DNA of 64,000 nucleotides from positions 27,923 through 91,922 of the forward strand of contig JAUCBJ010008670.1 in assembly GCA_032718475.1 (NCBI GenBank), read 5' to 3'. Under the pieces are notes generated by a model. That model had not been told where the DNA came from. It did not search any database and saw only the letters and a list, made by a program, of their open reading frames with translations. Origin of the DNA: Nemertoderma westbladi. Taxonomy: Eukaryota > Xenacoelomorpha > Nemertodermatida > Nemertodermatidae. Below, piece after piece: positions 1 to 11,121 of this stretch (its first letter is position 1; every line of letters starts with the position of its first letter). A program made the translations under genes and the position numbers.

Positions 1-835
1 TGAATTCTTTATAATTGCATGACCCAGCTGTATAGTGCTATGAATTCTTTATAATTGCATGACCCGGCTGTGTATACACACTGTTAGTGCTATGAATTCT
101 TTATAATTGCATGACCCGGCTGTATAGTGCTATGAATTCTTTATAATTGCATGACCCGGCTGTATAGCGCTATGAATTCTTTATAATTGCATGACCCGGC
201 TGTGTATACACACTGTTAGTGCTATGAATTCTTTATAATTGCATGACCCGGCTGTGTATACACACTGTTAGTGCTATGAATTCTTTATAATTGCATGACC
301 CGGCTTTATAGTGCTATGAATTCTTTATAATTGCATGACCCGGCTGTATAGCGCTATGAATTCTTTATAATTGCATGACCCGGCTGTATAGTGCTATGAA
401 TTCTTTATAATTGCATGACCCGGCTGTATAGTGCTATGAATTCTTTATAATTGCATGACCCGGCTGTATAGCGCTATGAATTCTTTATAATTGCATGACC
501 CGGCTGTATAGTGCTATGAATTCTTTATAATTGCATGACCAGGCTGTATAGTGCTATGAATTCTTTATAATTGCATGACCCGGCTGTATAGTGCTATGAA
601 TTCTTTATAATTGCATGACCCGGCTGTATAGCGCTATGAATTCTTTATAATTGCATGACCCGGCTGTATAGTGCTATGAATTCTTTATAATTGCATGACC
701 CGGCTGTATAGTGCTATTAATTCTTTATAATTGCATGACCCGGCTGTATAGCGCTATGAATTCTTTATAATTGCATGACCCGGCTGTATAGTGCTATGAA
801 TTCTTTATAATTGCATGACCCGGCAGTATAGTGTA
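1..835. repeat. Tandem satellite, 40-bp and 52-bp units
   Basis: About 20 head-to-tail units built on TATGAATTCTTTATAATTGC followed by ATGACCCGGCTGTATAGTGC (40 bp). Some units near the left carry a 12-bp longer end containing GTGTATACACAC, giving 52 bp. A T-to-C variant (GCGC instead of GTGC) recurs near 171, 351, 471, 631 and 751, mostly every third unit, so there is a 120-bp higher-order period. The array runs off the left edge and ends in a degenerate unit near 835. Confidence 0.95.
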
Positions 836-1173
836 TAGTGCTACTTAAGGAACGAATCCGTCAGGCTACTTAATTAATTGATAAATTAATTTAATTTAGA
901 ATTAGAATTAGAATTAACAATTTAAATTTTATATATAATATTTTTAATGATTTTGTTACTCTACTTGTATATTCAATTCATAGTATCATATTCAATTTGC
1001 GGTTTATATTGAGTATTAAACCATTTTCCAGTTCGCCTTACTTTTTTCATCCTAATCGTATTAAATTGAAGTTAATCTTAGCTAGAGGATTAACAGAATT
1101 AGTTAAATTCTATCTATCATCTTGTCTGCTTATATTTACTGCAATAAATAATTTATTGCGCGAAAATTATAAC
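836..1173. other. AT-rich spacer, no gene seen
   Basis: AT-rich DNA with short GAATTA repeats near 898-916. A 71-codon open frame at 997-1212 overlaps the following inverted-repeat arm and looks like nothing known to me. Confidence 0.5.
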
Positions 1174-1473
1174 AGTTTTAATAGCCCCATAAGACAATTA
1201 AAAGTTAAATAATTAATTAATTACACAGCCTATATATTTCTCCCCGTTGGGGTATCGTCAGGGCCTGACTAACGTAAGCAAAATGAACAATACAGCAATA
1301 TAATACAATGGCCTAAAAACTGGTACCAGTATGACAGTAAGAGACATCAGACTACCGACCAGGTAAAAGGTAAACAACAGTATATTCCACTAATAATTAT
1401 AATATTTATTGAATTCTTAATATGCCAACGTTACCGAAAATTAGGAAAATATCATAGATCAAACGTGCATATG
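1174..1473 (+). repeat. Left arm of a ~290-bp inverted repeat
   Basis: From AGTTTTAATAGCCCC to ATAGATCAAACGTG this stretch matches the reverse complement of 11872-12158, by eye at roughly 85%. This arm has an extra ~40 bp containing CTCCCCGTTGGGG. The similarity stops abruptly on both sides. Between the arms lie a LINE, a satellite-bearing element and a P-type transposon. Confidence 0.8.
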
Positions 1474-1571
1474 CATAATAGCAATACAGTGATCCGGTGA
1501 GTGTATACATGATGTCCTTAATATGTCCTTAATGTCCTTAAGATGTCCTTAATACTAATATTAGAACCAGT

Positions 1572-4500
1572 ATGCTAACTTTTACCGTTAATTCATTATT
1601 CACATATTTGCCTAACCAGGTCGATATAAACGGTATAATTTTTATCTGTCCGACAGTCTGGCTTCTGCCAATTGGATATATTATGTCCCAAACCTCAATA
1701 TTTAAGAGATTATTGTTTTTACTAATAATATATTGCAACTACTTTATTATATCCCTTATATTACACGGGATCATATTTTTCGTGAGTTTACTTTATTTAC
1801 CGGTAATTATCGTAATCGATTATATATACCAGCAAACTCATTCCATACACTGGTGGCGTGTAAGGTCAAACTTCGCCAAACATAAATTAATTAAGAAAAC
1901 TAAATGGCGCCTTATCTCCCGCATCGTGAGTATTGTACTGTTAGTGTGTCTTGTGTTACTTCCTATCTCATTGAATTTATACTCAGGTGTATTGAGTACC
2001 ACCCTGATAACTCTCTTTACTATTAATCCTACATTAGTTATACTGACTACTATATCATCACTTTCACTCTACAAACTTCCAGGCTTTACCCGTAAACCTC
2101 GTTTTCCACAATACCCCATTTTACAAACACTATTCATCTATTTAATTACTAATGGAAATTTAATTTATGTAAAACAAAGTACAAAATGGCATATATCAAC
2201 AAAAAGCAAACAACATAGAAATAAGATGACTCTAATATTTTATGCAACTATTCAAGCCTTTAACATTTATCGTTCCTCCGTCCTTGACTTACTCAACATA
2301 GTCGCTCTCACTGTGCATATGTTACTCATAATCTCAGGTACCGTGCACCCCAACCCAGGACCGAAACGAAACTACCAAAAAAATAAACATAAGACTAAAA
2401 TAAATATTAATAATTTACCAAATTTCTATTTTCCAGATAGCAAATCTAAATTACCTAACTCTATTACAGATATAAAAAACTATATAAAAGACCATCCGGA
2501 TCACCTAAAATGTATCCATATAAACGCTCGCAGTCTCTTTAAGAATATAGATGAGTTTAAAGAGGTCCTGCTGGGGTCGAGGAATGTTATTGCATCAGTT
2601 AGTGAAACCTGGCTTAAGAGAAACATACCAGACTCAGCTTTACATATTGCTGGATTTAAAACATACAGACTTGACAGAAAAAAGCGTCGTGGTGGAGGTG
2701 TAATGATATATGTCCCCGATACAATGAACAGTAAACTACGTACTGATATAAAAGAAAAGAACAGCAGCATCGAGTCTATCTGGGTAGAAGTAGATAACTT
2801 ACTAATCTCTACAGTATATAGGCCTCCACGTGCAAAAATCAAATACCTAGATGAAATAAGTAGCGAAATAGAAAACGCACTATTGCTCGAACCAAATCAT
2901 AATATTATCTTACAAGGTGATTTCAACATTAACTTATTAGACACAAAAAATAAAACTACACGCGATATCCACGAAATACTAAATACATACGACATAAAAT
3001 CATTAAACAACACTATACCTACTCGTTACACAAAATCATCTGAAACATTAATAGATTTAGTACTGTCAAATATCCCCAGCGCACACATCATTGAAAGTCT
3101 GGTCTTCTTCTGTGATTTCTCAGACCATGAGTACACGCTTACCTCTTTGAACCTGAAAATTAATTCCAAATTAAAAATTAACGAAAAAATATCATATAGG
3201 GACTTTTCAATTTTTTCCGAATCTAAATTTCTATTTGATATTTCACAAATAAATTGGGATCCCTTATATAATGAAAATGATACGAATACAAAAATTAATT
3301 TCTTTGAAAATCAGTTAGAAACAATTTTAAACAAACACGCACCAATTAAGTATAAAACTGTAAGTAATAAACAAACATACCGTGGTAACGACGTGCAATG
3401 GCTCACACCGGAACTATCACAACTGCGTACTGTAAAGGAAAACAAACTTTCAATCTGGCGACGCTCCAAAACCCTTGAAGATTTTAATAATTTTAAACAT
3501 GCCCGTAATAGCTTTAATAATCTTAATAAAAAATTGAAAAACAAATATATTAAGGATAAATTCCTAAATCAGAGAACAGCTAAAGGAAAGTGGGCGATAA
3601 TTAACAGCATACTAAATAAAAATATTCGATCTACTACACCGGAAATAAAATACAACGGTCGTCTATTAACTCGTCCATTAGACATAGCTAAAACATTTAA
3701 TGATATTTTCATAGATATAGGAAAATTTACCGGTCTAGATAACACATTAAACTGGACTCAATATAGGGCACCGAATGTAATAGATCATATAGCAGAACCG
3801 AAATTTTCCTTCCACTGCATCTCCACTCTTGACATTTTTGAAGCTCTAACCAAACTATCTAACAATAAACCTTCCGGCCCCAGTTCGATCCCTACTAGAA
3901 TCTTTAAATTATCTGCAGGATTTATCAGCTCTCCACTTTCAAATATTATTAATGACTCAATAACTAAATCAATTTTCCCAAATCAACTAAAAATATCTAA
4001 CGTTACCCCTGTATACAAGAAAGGCGACGAATATGACCCAACTAATTACCGTCCAATCTCAGTCACGCACCCAATAGCTAAAATATTCGAAAAAATACTA
4101 GTCACTCAAATCGAACACTACCTCTCACGTAATAACATTTTAACACCATTTCAATTTGGCTTCCGTAAAAGGTTTTCCACTTCTGATGCAATAACATACG
4201 CTACAGAAGCATGGCGGTATGACCTGGATCGTGGTTACCATGTTGCTGTAGCCTTCCTTGACCTTAGCAAGGCTTTCAACTCTCTGGACCATGATACACT
4301 AATAACACACCTAACTGATCTAGGATTCGAAACAAATGCTTGCAACATGATTAAAAATTACTTACACGACAGACAACAACGAGTTAAAATAGGTCATACA
4401 TTTTCACCATTCCTTATAGAGAAACGAGGGGTCCCCCAAGGGACACTCCTTGGCCCCCTTCTCTTCTCCTTATATACTAATTCTATTCCAAATTTAACCT

Positions 4501-5399
4501 CAAAAGATGCAAATCTCATACAATATGCCGATGATACTGCTCTCTATGTCAGCTCCAAAAACGCATCAACTGCTACTGTAGATTTAGCTAAAAATGTACA
4601 AAACTTGACCAATGTATTCGCAAAATTAAAATTAAAATTGAACCCGGATAAAACTGAATTTTTACTATTAACACCAAAATATACTCGAACCGCAAATAAC
4701 ATTGACTCAATAAAATTAAAAATAAATGACACCTCAATAATTAGCCAATCTAACTGCATTAAATATCTCGGCGTCCTAATCAACAACAAACTAAGTTGGA
4801 CCGATCATATAAACAACATAATCAAAAAAATGTCCACCAGCATTGCAAGTCTTAGGAAAATTAAAGGCCAGTTGCCGCTCAAAACGAAAATCCAATTATA
4901 TAAAACCTTTGTTCTCCCTTACCATCATTATTGCTGTCAATTCCTAATATCTCACCATAATGTTCATGGATTTAAAGACATATTATATAAATTAGAAAAA
5001 ATTCAGAATTACGGTCTACGATGTACCTTTAATAAACGATGCAAAGACGTAACGGCAACTGACCTCAGAACCAAATCGAAAATACCCCTACTATCTGCTT
5101 TCCGTGAATATTACGGTCTCCTATTTTTCTATAAATATATCTACAATATATCTGCCCCTTTTAAAAATCTTGATCTCCCACTACTCCCAAGAAACACCCA
5201 GATCTTAAATAGACGCACATACAAAATCCGCTTACCTAGATGCCACAACCAATTTGGACATTACAGTCTCACTACACAGCTAATTAAACTATGGAACAAA
5301 CTACCCATTCATATTAGACAAACAAACACTTTACAACATTTTAAACTTAAATTAAAGGGTATATTACTCAAAAGATTTACTCGCGAGGAGGTCACATAG
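1572..5399 (+). CDS. CR1/L2-type LINE polyprotein: membrane N-terminus, NPGP motif, endonuclease, reverse transcriptase
   Basis: Intact 1275-codon ORF of a non-LTR retrotransposon. Residues ~44-256 hold several hydrophobic, membrane-like stretches; the last ends directly at a 2A-like motif, VHPNPGP, with NPGP at residues 261-264 (nt 2352-2363). An apurinic-type endonuclease follows at ~310-520, with INARSL, SETWL, YRPP, GDFNIN and SDHEYT, so the usual catalytic Asn, Glu, Asp and His are present. The reverse transcriptase at ~765-1040 shows YKKGD, NYRPIS, FLDLSKAF, GVPQGTLLGP and YADD at 985-988. There is no internal stop or frameshift, so this copy may be young. The target-primed reverse transcription role is known for the family; the clade assignment is my judgement. 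The ATG at 1572 is the first in the frame. Confidence 0.92.
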   Translation: MLTFTVNSLFTYLPNQVDINGIIFICPTVWLLPIGYIMSQTSIFKRLLFLLIIYCNYFIISLILHGIIFFVSLLYLPVIIVIDYIYQQTHSIHWWRVRSNFAKHKLIKKTKWRLISRIVSIVLLVCLVLLPISLNLYSGVLSTTLITLFTINPTLVILTTISSLSLYKLPGFTRKPRFPQYPILQTLFIYLITNGNLIYVKQSTKWHISTKSKQHRNKMTLIFYATIQAFNIYRSSVLDLLNIVALTVHMLLIISGTVHPNPGPKRNYQKNKHKTKININNLPNFYFPDSKSKLPNSITDIKNYIKDHPDHLKCIHINARSLFKNIDEFKEVLLGSRNVIASVSETWLKRNIPDSALHIAGFKTYRLDRKKRRGGGVMIYVPDTMNSKLRTDIKEKNSSIESIWVEVDNLLISTVYRPPRAKIKYLDEISSEIENALLLEPNHNIILQGDFNINLLDTKNKTTRDIHEILNTYDIKSLNNTIPTRYTKSSETLIDLVLSNIPSAHIIESLVFFCDFSDHEYTLTSLNLKINSKLKINEKISYRDFSIFSESKFLFDISQINWDPLYNENDTNTKINFFENQLETILNKHAPIKYKTVSNKQTYRGNDVQWLTPELSQLRTVKENKLSIWRRSKTLEDFNNFKHARNSFNNLNKKLKNKYIKDKFLNQRTAKGKWAIINSILNKNIRSTTPEIKYNGRLLTRPLDIAKTFNDIFIDIGKFTGLDNTLNWTQYRAPNVIDHIAEPKFSFHCISTLDIFEALTKLSNNKPSGPSSIPTRIFKLSAGFISSPLSNIINDSITKSIFPNQLKISNVTPVYKKGDEYDPTNYRPISVTHPIAKIFEKILVTQIEHYLSRNNILTPFQFGFRKRFSTSDAITYATEAWRYDLDRGYHVAVAFLDLSKAFNSLDHDTLITHLTDLGFETNACNMIKNYLHDRQQRVKIGHTFSPFLIEKRGVPQGTLLGPLLFSLYTNSIPNLTSKDANLIQYADDTALYVSSKNASTATVDLAKNVQNLTNVFAKLKLKLNPDKTEFLLLTPKYTRTANNIDSIKLKINDTSIISQSNCIKYLGVLINNKLSWTDHINNIIKKMSTSIASLRKIKGQLPLKTKIQLYKTFVLPYHHYCCQFLISHHNVHGFKDILYKLEKIQNYGLRCTFNKRCKDVTATDLRTKSKIPLLSAFREYYGLLFFYKYIYNISAPFKNLDLPLLPRNTQILNRRTYKIRLPRCHNQFGHYSLTTQLIKLWNKLPIHIRQTNTLQHFKLKLKGILLKRFTREEVT

Positions 5400-5850
5400 A
5401 GGAAGCTCAATTACCACACCTCTAACACTATTTACTTTTCCCGTATACAGTATACACTACTCAAGTTGCATGGCCCTTACGTATGTGTGTAACTGTTTGT
5501 GTTTGTGTGGTATGTATGTATTCTAATATTAGTGGGGGGGGGGGGGGGGGGGGGGGTGGTGTGGTGGTGAGGAGCGGGAGGAGGCGTATAATTTTAGCTA
5601 CGTGGTGTATGGATTGGGATTGCTTGTTAACATTTTTTATATTTTAATTATTTACCGGTTATGTATGTATATATCGTCGCGTACTTAAGCGATGATATAG
5701 TGTTTAATTTTGTTGGTTACCGGTGAAATACTGTAGACACATTTACATATAATTTCCTTAATTATAAGTCCCTACCTTGTGTAGAGACTTCCCCATTCGT
5801 GCAATCACTATGGGTACCAAAGGAATAATAATAAATAATAATAATAAAAA
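5400..5850 (+). mobile_element. LINE 3' region with poly(G) and (AAT)n tail
   Basis: Non-coding sequence after the LINE stop codon. It has a 23-bp poly(G) run at 5534-5556 and ends in an AATAATAATAAATAATAATA-type tail at about 5822-5848, as expected for the 3' end of a LINE. The exact boundary is uncertain. Confidence 0.6.
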
Positions 5851-6269
5851 TACATAAAGAAAGGTCTGACCCGAGATATTAACGCGTACCATGACGCCTA
5901 TAGGTCTGAATACCGAATGGGCGAATTTTTCGGGTTGGTTTTCACGGTTTATTGAAGCGGGTACGAGAATGCAGGCTCCAGGTATGAGCTGGAACAGCCT
6001 GGTGCGTTTCGTGCGCACCTGGGTCAACTGAATTGAAAGTGGCAAAGCAGTAACATAGTGAGGAGGAAAATGGATAAACTGCTAAACAAGACAGACCAGG
6101 ATAAGGTAAGTGCCCCGCACTACTTACTGTACTACGTACACCAGCTGGTGCACTGACCACATGTAGGAAGGCATGAGCTATCAGGCAAATTGGAGGAAGC
6201 TGACAACGTGGTCAACTTATCCACAAAAGCCGTTTCACAGTACCACAGGAGGTACCTTATCCATATTAT
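5851..6269. other. No gene seen
   Basis: Unrecognised, moderately GC-rich DNA. Open frames of 72-95 codons on the - strand have no recognisable motif. It may be the 5' part of the element described next. Confidence 0.4.
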
Positions 6270-7745
6270 ACCTGAAGTGGGTCCTTCTCGCAGCACGTGA
6301 TTTAAACTTATGTAAGTGTAATCTTGAAAGAAAAATAAGCAAAATCTAAGCAGATGCCCTTGATCACTTTACACCAGCCTAGAGGCAGGCTTGAGAACTG
6401 CAGTCGATTTAACCCTTGTGCTCTCTTTGAGGTCATTTTTGACCCATCGAAAATTTAAACTTACACAATTTTATCACACATTGATATTTTATCTCGAAAT
6501 TTTGTGACATTTATTATTTTATATATAGTGCTTCTCAATTAGAAAAACAAAAATGTAAAAATCTGCAAGGGGGTCTATTCAATTTTACAATTTATAGGGG
6601 CCTACACATATTGACATTGAGGTCAAATTTCACCTCATCGTGTTTTGTACCTGTACCATTCAATATCAACGAAAAAACTTTTTTTGAATTTCAACTCAGT
6701 TCGCAAATCAGATGTTTTAAATGGTCCCAAACTTAGATATGTAGATACCAAAATTTTGATTTGGGGATGACAGGAAATATTCCCACAGGCACATGGCCAG
6801 TTCCCGCCCTTGGCACAAGTGAGTCATATTCCCCATTTTTGTGATGATCAACTTCTAGTATTCCTACTGCATTAATATTATGCTCATTTAGAACCGCAAT
6901 GGCCGATTTAGTTGTTGTAGACACCTTCAAAACAAGCATAGAGCGAATAGGTTTTAAGATATTTGTCCGGTATTTGTCAATATCGCATCAAGGCGCTAAT
7001 TTTGATTTGTGCCAGACTTCACATTATCTGCAATATCTCAAAATCTATTCGCTCTATGCTTGTTTTGAAGGTGTCTACACCATCTAAATCTGTCATTGCG
7101 GTTCTATTGAGCATAAATATCAATACAGTAGGAATAATAGAAGTTGATAATCACAAAAATGGGGAATATGACTCACTTGCGCCAAGGGCGGGAACTGGCC
7201 ATGTGCCTGTGGGAATATTTCCTGTCATCCCCAAATCAAAATTTTTGTATCTATCGAAGTTTGGGCTCATTTTATGACATCTGATGTGCAAACTGAGTTT
7301 AAATTCGACAACACGTTTTTTTGGACCACCCCAACCCTCTCATTTACCTGAGAGCAAAATTGACCTCATAGGAATCATCTGTTTGAGAAACGAAGGGTTA
7401 AGACCTCAGTAAAAGTTTAAATGACACAGCTAATGGTCGAGTACAATTCTGCCAAGTTTCAGGTTAAACGGATTAAAAGCAAAGAAATGGGAGGACATTT
7501 AATGTTTAGATATGTAGCCATCTAGCGGGAAACTGTTGAACTGTTGGGGTGAAAAGTCGCTAAATAATGTCAAGTTTTGGACATATTTATGCCTACAAAT
7601 TTTCAATTCGACAGCTTTAAATCTGACAAAGTTATTTAATGTCAAAATATTACGTCAACAACTATTTGCCTCTATTGACATTCTCCTTAACAGTGTCAAT
7701 TCGCCAAGGCTGCGCCAACTTCGTGGCTCGCCACCACACCCCTAT
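6270..7745 (+). mobile_element. Satellite-carrying dispersed element, copy 1 (interrupted)
   Basis: Shares three modules with the copy at 14160-15745: a 5' module (GAAGTGGG-CCTTC-CGCAGCACGTGA, here 6273-6300), one core monomer carrying TCTAGCGG, and a 3' module ending AACAGTGTCAATTCG then CCAACTTCGTGGCTCGCC (7692-7733). The core is split by a piggyBac-type MITE at 6409-7401. The 5' module, tandem core and 3' module layout resembles Helentron-associated or bivalve 'pearl' elements; that link is inference. Confidence 0.65.
6409..7401. mobile_element. piggyBac-type MITE with long foldback arms
   Basis: Begins TTAACCCTT and ends AAGGGTTAA, i.e. TTAA target sites with CCCTT termini as in piggyBac-like elements. 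A small palindrome GGTCATTTTTGACC lies at 6431-6444. Inside, ~6680-6990 and ~7025-7310 are imperfect inverted copies of each other, so the element can fold into a hairpin of ~300-bp arms. It encodes no transposase. Removing it with one TTAA restores the satellite core seen in other copies at this exact point. Confidence 0.8.
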
Positions 7746-7850
7746 CAGTGAACAATATTGATTTTACTTTATGTACTAAATTAACTCTCACTTTTTTGTA
7801 TGCTCCCCAAATCCCAGTTATGGGTTTGCCCCCCCCCCCCCAGATTTGGC

Positions 7851-7895
<45 letters not shown>

Positions 7896-8233
7896 AGATA
7901 TTATGATCACCATACAGGCCTGCGAGGAGGCCATGCACGGTGGAGCCGAACAACCCCCCATGGACAACACCGTGACATCCTTTAGTGTTACACCTGAGGA
8001 GTCGAACAGGTTGGGCATGGGAGGGGATCGCTAGATCACCAGACTCAGAGCCTGAGCTGCTGGATAGAGAGCAGCACGCGCCAACTGGGAACACTTGCCA
8101 CCCTGGGATCGAGGCAAACCATCCACCTTAGAGATGCCCTGAACCTGAGTTATTTTAGAAGAAGACTATTTTCACAGAGCGTAGGATTTTCAGTCCTTGA
8201 CATTGCCCCAATAGGAGTTGCTGAGGGTTTACC
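7746..8233. other. Poly(C) tracts and GC-rich unrecognised segment
   Basis: Holds C runs at 7829-7841 and 7857-7895 (39 C). The stretch 7896-8160 is GC-richer than its surroundings with open frames on both strands, but I recognise no domain and stops interrupt it. It may be a decayed element. It ends in the direct repeat next to the P-type transposon. Confidence 0.4.
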
Positions 8234-8381
8234 CATGGAATACTAAATATACACGGAACCAGATAGATGTCCGATTTCACGAGTCATTCTTTTTATTGCT
8301 TTAATCTATTGTACTCGATGCATGAATAAAAATTTTGAAAAAAAAATTGGTGGTCATCGATCTCGTTGCCATGGCAACAGA
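8234..8381 (+). repeat. P-type transposon left terminal inverted repeat
   Basis: 148 bp, reading base for base as the reverse complement of 11122-11269. The inner end holds the palindrome GTTGCCATGGCAAC, a candidate transposase or host-factor site (inference). Confidence 0.95.
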
Positions 8382-8559
8382 CATTTTTCATTTTTTGCCT
8401 TTATTTCAACTACGATGAGTGAAAATACAGTAAATATTGCTTCCAAATTTGTTCAAAGGTTAAAGCGATATACATACACTATAGCTTCCGTTTCATCAAT
8501 AAGTTGCCTGATCTGCTCTGTAACCCAGCATTATTTTTCTTATTCCTCCAACCGGCGCT

Positions 8560-10320
8560 TCAGATCAATTTCCTTCCCTTGTTTCGCTGAGGCGCCTTAA
8601 AACCGTCCAACCCAGTCTTGTAGCTTTCTTTCTCAGCTATTAGCTCAGCCAAGTGATTTCTCTGTGCCTTCAGAAACACGTTGATAATTTTGCGTAAAAA
8701 TTTCGAGGAATGACTGGAGTGAATATCGCAAATTATTGATCTTGTATGCAAAGAATCTACTGGAAGCATTTGTAGGTACTGAAAGAGAACTTCGGCTGAT
8801 ATGAATTTGTCATCTTTAATATTTTTTTGCAGGAATTTATATGCTAGTTCTAGGTTACCGAGGCAATTACAAACGAAGTTGACAAGATTTTGATGTGGAA
8901 TGGTTAAACCACCGCGATTTATATCATGTAGAAAGTGGCGAGATGACTCATTAGATGTAGACCCACTTCTTTTAGAATCGCTAATGATGTCATTTGTACC
9001 GTTTAAATTACAGTGTAGGCAGTTGACCCCTACTGTTTTCACAATCCATCCTGAGATGTATTCAACAATATCTAGAGATTCTTCATTGACAGTTAGACAA
9101 CGAAACTCATCTTCATCCACAATTTCAGACACTTCATCGAATAACAACGCGGCTTCATTGTGGAAATCTTTCTTCAACAGAAAGTCGGATACTTCGAGGT
9201 CTTCATCTATGATTAGTCGTATTGATAAAATTTTATTGGAGTTTAGAGCGTCTCGAAGAGCAATTAGAAACCGGCCACCAGACATTTGTCTATATTTAGA
9301 GTAATGTAACTCCAATGCATCGTCTCCAAGGACATGAGTGTTAAACAAGCTGTATCCCAGTTCCTCAAACACGAGTTTAAACACTTTCTCTGTATTGCGC
9401 ACAGTCAATAGGAGGGCGTTAAAGGTTTGAGGTGATAGACCTGGCTTTCCCGAATCTCGCCATGCCTCCACCCAATCGCCAAAGTATTTCAAGAAACTTC
9501 GTCTCTCAATCTGGTCTTTGTGGTGTGTCTCAGTATACATAGTGGATGTCTTCGGATTCCTAGTTTTGGTGTTCATAAATGCCCAAAATAACCTCATCAA
9601 TCGCACAAAATTTGCTGTCGGACTGTTTCTGTCAATATAATATCTCAGAGCACTCTCTGTACAATCGCTGTAAAGATTTAGCATAAGCTGAGTGTTTTGT
9701 TTTTTCTTCTGGACATGTAATGTCGAGAATGTTAGCTTGGGTGCTCGTCGTAAATGAGCGGTAGTATTATGAGAAGTGTCCAAACAATAAACTTCGGCCA
9801 CATCACTAACCTTTGCTTCACTACCTGGTGAAAGTCAATCGTATCATTCTTAAACTGCCAACTGAACTGTGGTAAAACAAAGATGCCTAGTTTGAACCAA
9901 TTATTCCTGGTATTCTTTAATAGATGGTTATAATCGAAGAGCGGAATGATACCTTGTAAAATTTCTGAATTGTCAAAATGCTTAAATATAGCATCTAGCG
10001 TTATAGTTGGTGAATTATCACTTGTCACCACTCGTGGCGATGTTTGGACTGATCTTAGGTTGCTGCAAACTTCTTCAAGTTACTAATGATCTCCCGTCCT
10101 GTCATAGCGGTTGCAGTGGGACAGATTTCACTACTAATGGTTGCCCATGACTCAGACCTCTAACCATCAAACTATTCAAAGATCCTATATCCGATTCTGT
10201 AACACCACCTTGGCAAAAACCGCCTCTTTCTGCAAGTGAATTTCGTCCAAATACACAACAACGTTTGTGTCCACCTTCATTTTCTGGAGAAGTTTGTATG
10301 AATCGATGGATCCTTTAGTT
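8560..10320 (-). pseudogene. P-element-like transposase body, DDE visible, frames broken
   Basis: Reading leftwards: ...VVVYLDEIHL (first catalytic Asp, codon ~10246-10248), then after a frame change at an A-tract (10215-10219) QGGVTESD and VRGLSHGQPLVVKSVP. Then LFDYNHLLKNTRNNW (second Asp, ~9933-9935), then a 413-codon frame (9801-8560) with ALELHYSKYRQMSGG, whose Glu (~9310-9312) sits where the P-family catalytic Glu is expected. The DDE triad and the order of blocks match P/THAP9 transposases. The A-tract frame change looks like a 1-nt indel. A change near 10100 is also indel-like, whereas the one near 9740-9840 could be a short intron. Not coding as it stands. Confidence 0.8.
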
Positions 10321-10431
10321 ATTTTCAATAAGCATCAATAGCAGCCGAGCAGAAGGCTCTCAAAAATTAACCAGACAGACACCGTTGCCTAATGATACCA
10401 GTACACTAAGGCTCGCCTTAGCGTACTTAGC

Positions 10432-10863
10432 TTACTTAAAATAGGTACTGAAATACTTTTTGTAAGTAACTGTCACACCCACCAGTTGATCCAAGTCTCT
10501 AAATTTTGACTCTTGGTCCCTATCGAAGTCCTTTGTCAGTGTTATCCGGTTTGTTGGTTTTTTGCGTCTACCATAGAAGTTAACACGTTTAGAAAGTGTT
10601 GTTTCACTCTTCTCTGATCCTGGTAGACATAATGATGGCACAGCGGAATCTCTCAGCTCTTTTCTTTTAAATGGCTTAGCAATGAAGTCGCTTTGTGAAA
10701 AATGTCTGCAACAGACACCAAAACTGTCGCAGGAAAACACCCCTGGCTTTCTCACTGCTTTAAGCCACTTGTCCCTAGTTGATGTGTCCTTGGGTATACA
10801 GTATACCGTAGCACTAGGCCCGGCCCTCACCCCACAATTAGGTACACAACAAACACCAGGCAT
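10432..10863 (-). CDS. THAP-domain exon of the P-type transposase
   Basis: 143-codon frame starting MPGVCCVPNCG. It has the THAP zinc-finger layout C-x4-C ... C-x2-H (CCVPNC; VCCRHF), with the usual W in DKWLKAV and an F after the His (HFSQSDF). THAP domains bind the transposon ends; in P elements the domain is N-terminal to the DDE body, as here. A basic segment rich in R and K follows. The frame runs to a possible donor TTAA-GTAAGC near 10434. Confidence 0.85.
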   Translation of the reverse strand: MPGVCCVPNCGVRAGPSATVYCIPKDTSTRDKWLKAVRKPGVFSCDSFGVCCRHFSQSDFIAKPFKRKELRDSAVPSLCLPGSEKSETTLSKRVNFYGRRKKPTNRITLTKDFDRDQESKFRDLDQLVGVTVTYKKYFSTYFK

Positions 10864-11121
10864 TCGTTATTAATTTATATACTGTACTGTAGGTAGGACA
10901 AGGTGTGTTTTAATCTTAGCTATAGAGGTGTGGTATACAGTACTGTATGTTCTAATCTGATTTCGCACTGTCGTGTCGTTTAACCTTGTGAAATTGTATT
11001 GTACAACCAAGGCCTTCTAGAACTACAGTAATGCGTTATATCACAGTTACTATGGAATTACTTAGCCAAGTAGTGTTGACGATATAGCAATTTAGATAGT
11101 GATGCACGCAACAATTTAATC

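Noticed and set aside
1-835. CRISPR array
   Set aside because: Units are contiguous 40/52-bp satellite repeats without unique spacers, in metazoan DNA.
997-1212. 71-codon frame before the LINE
   Set aside because: Overlaps the inverted-repeat arm, and its partner arm does not keep the frame; no motif.
7818-7985. Poly-Pro and poly-Gly frames around 7.8-8.0 kb (likewise at 11.3, 35.9 and 61.9 kb)
   Set aside because: Simply homopolymer C/G tracts translated.
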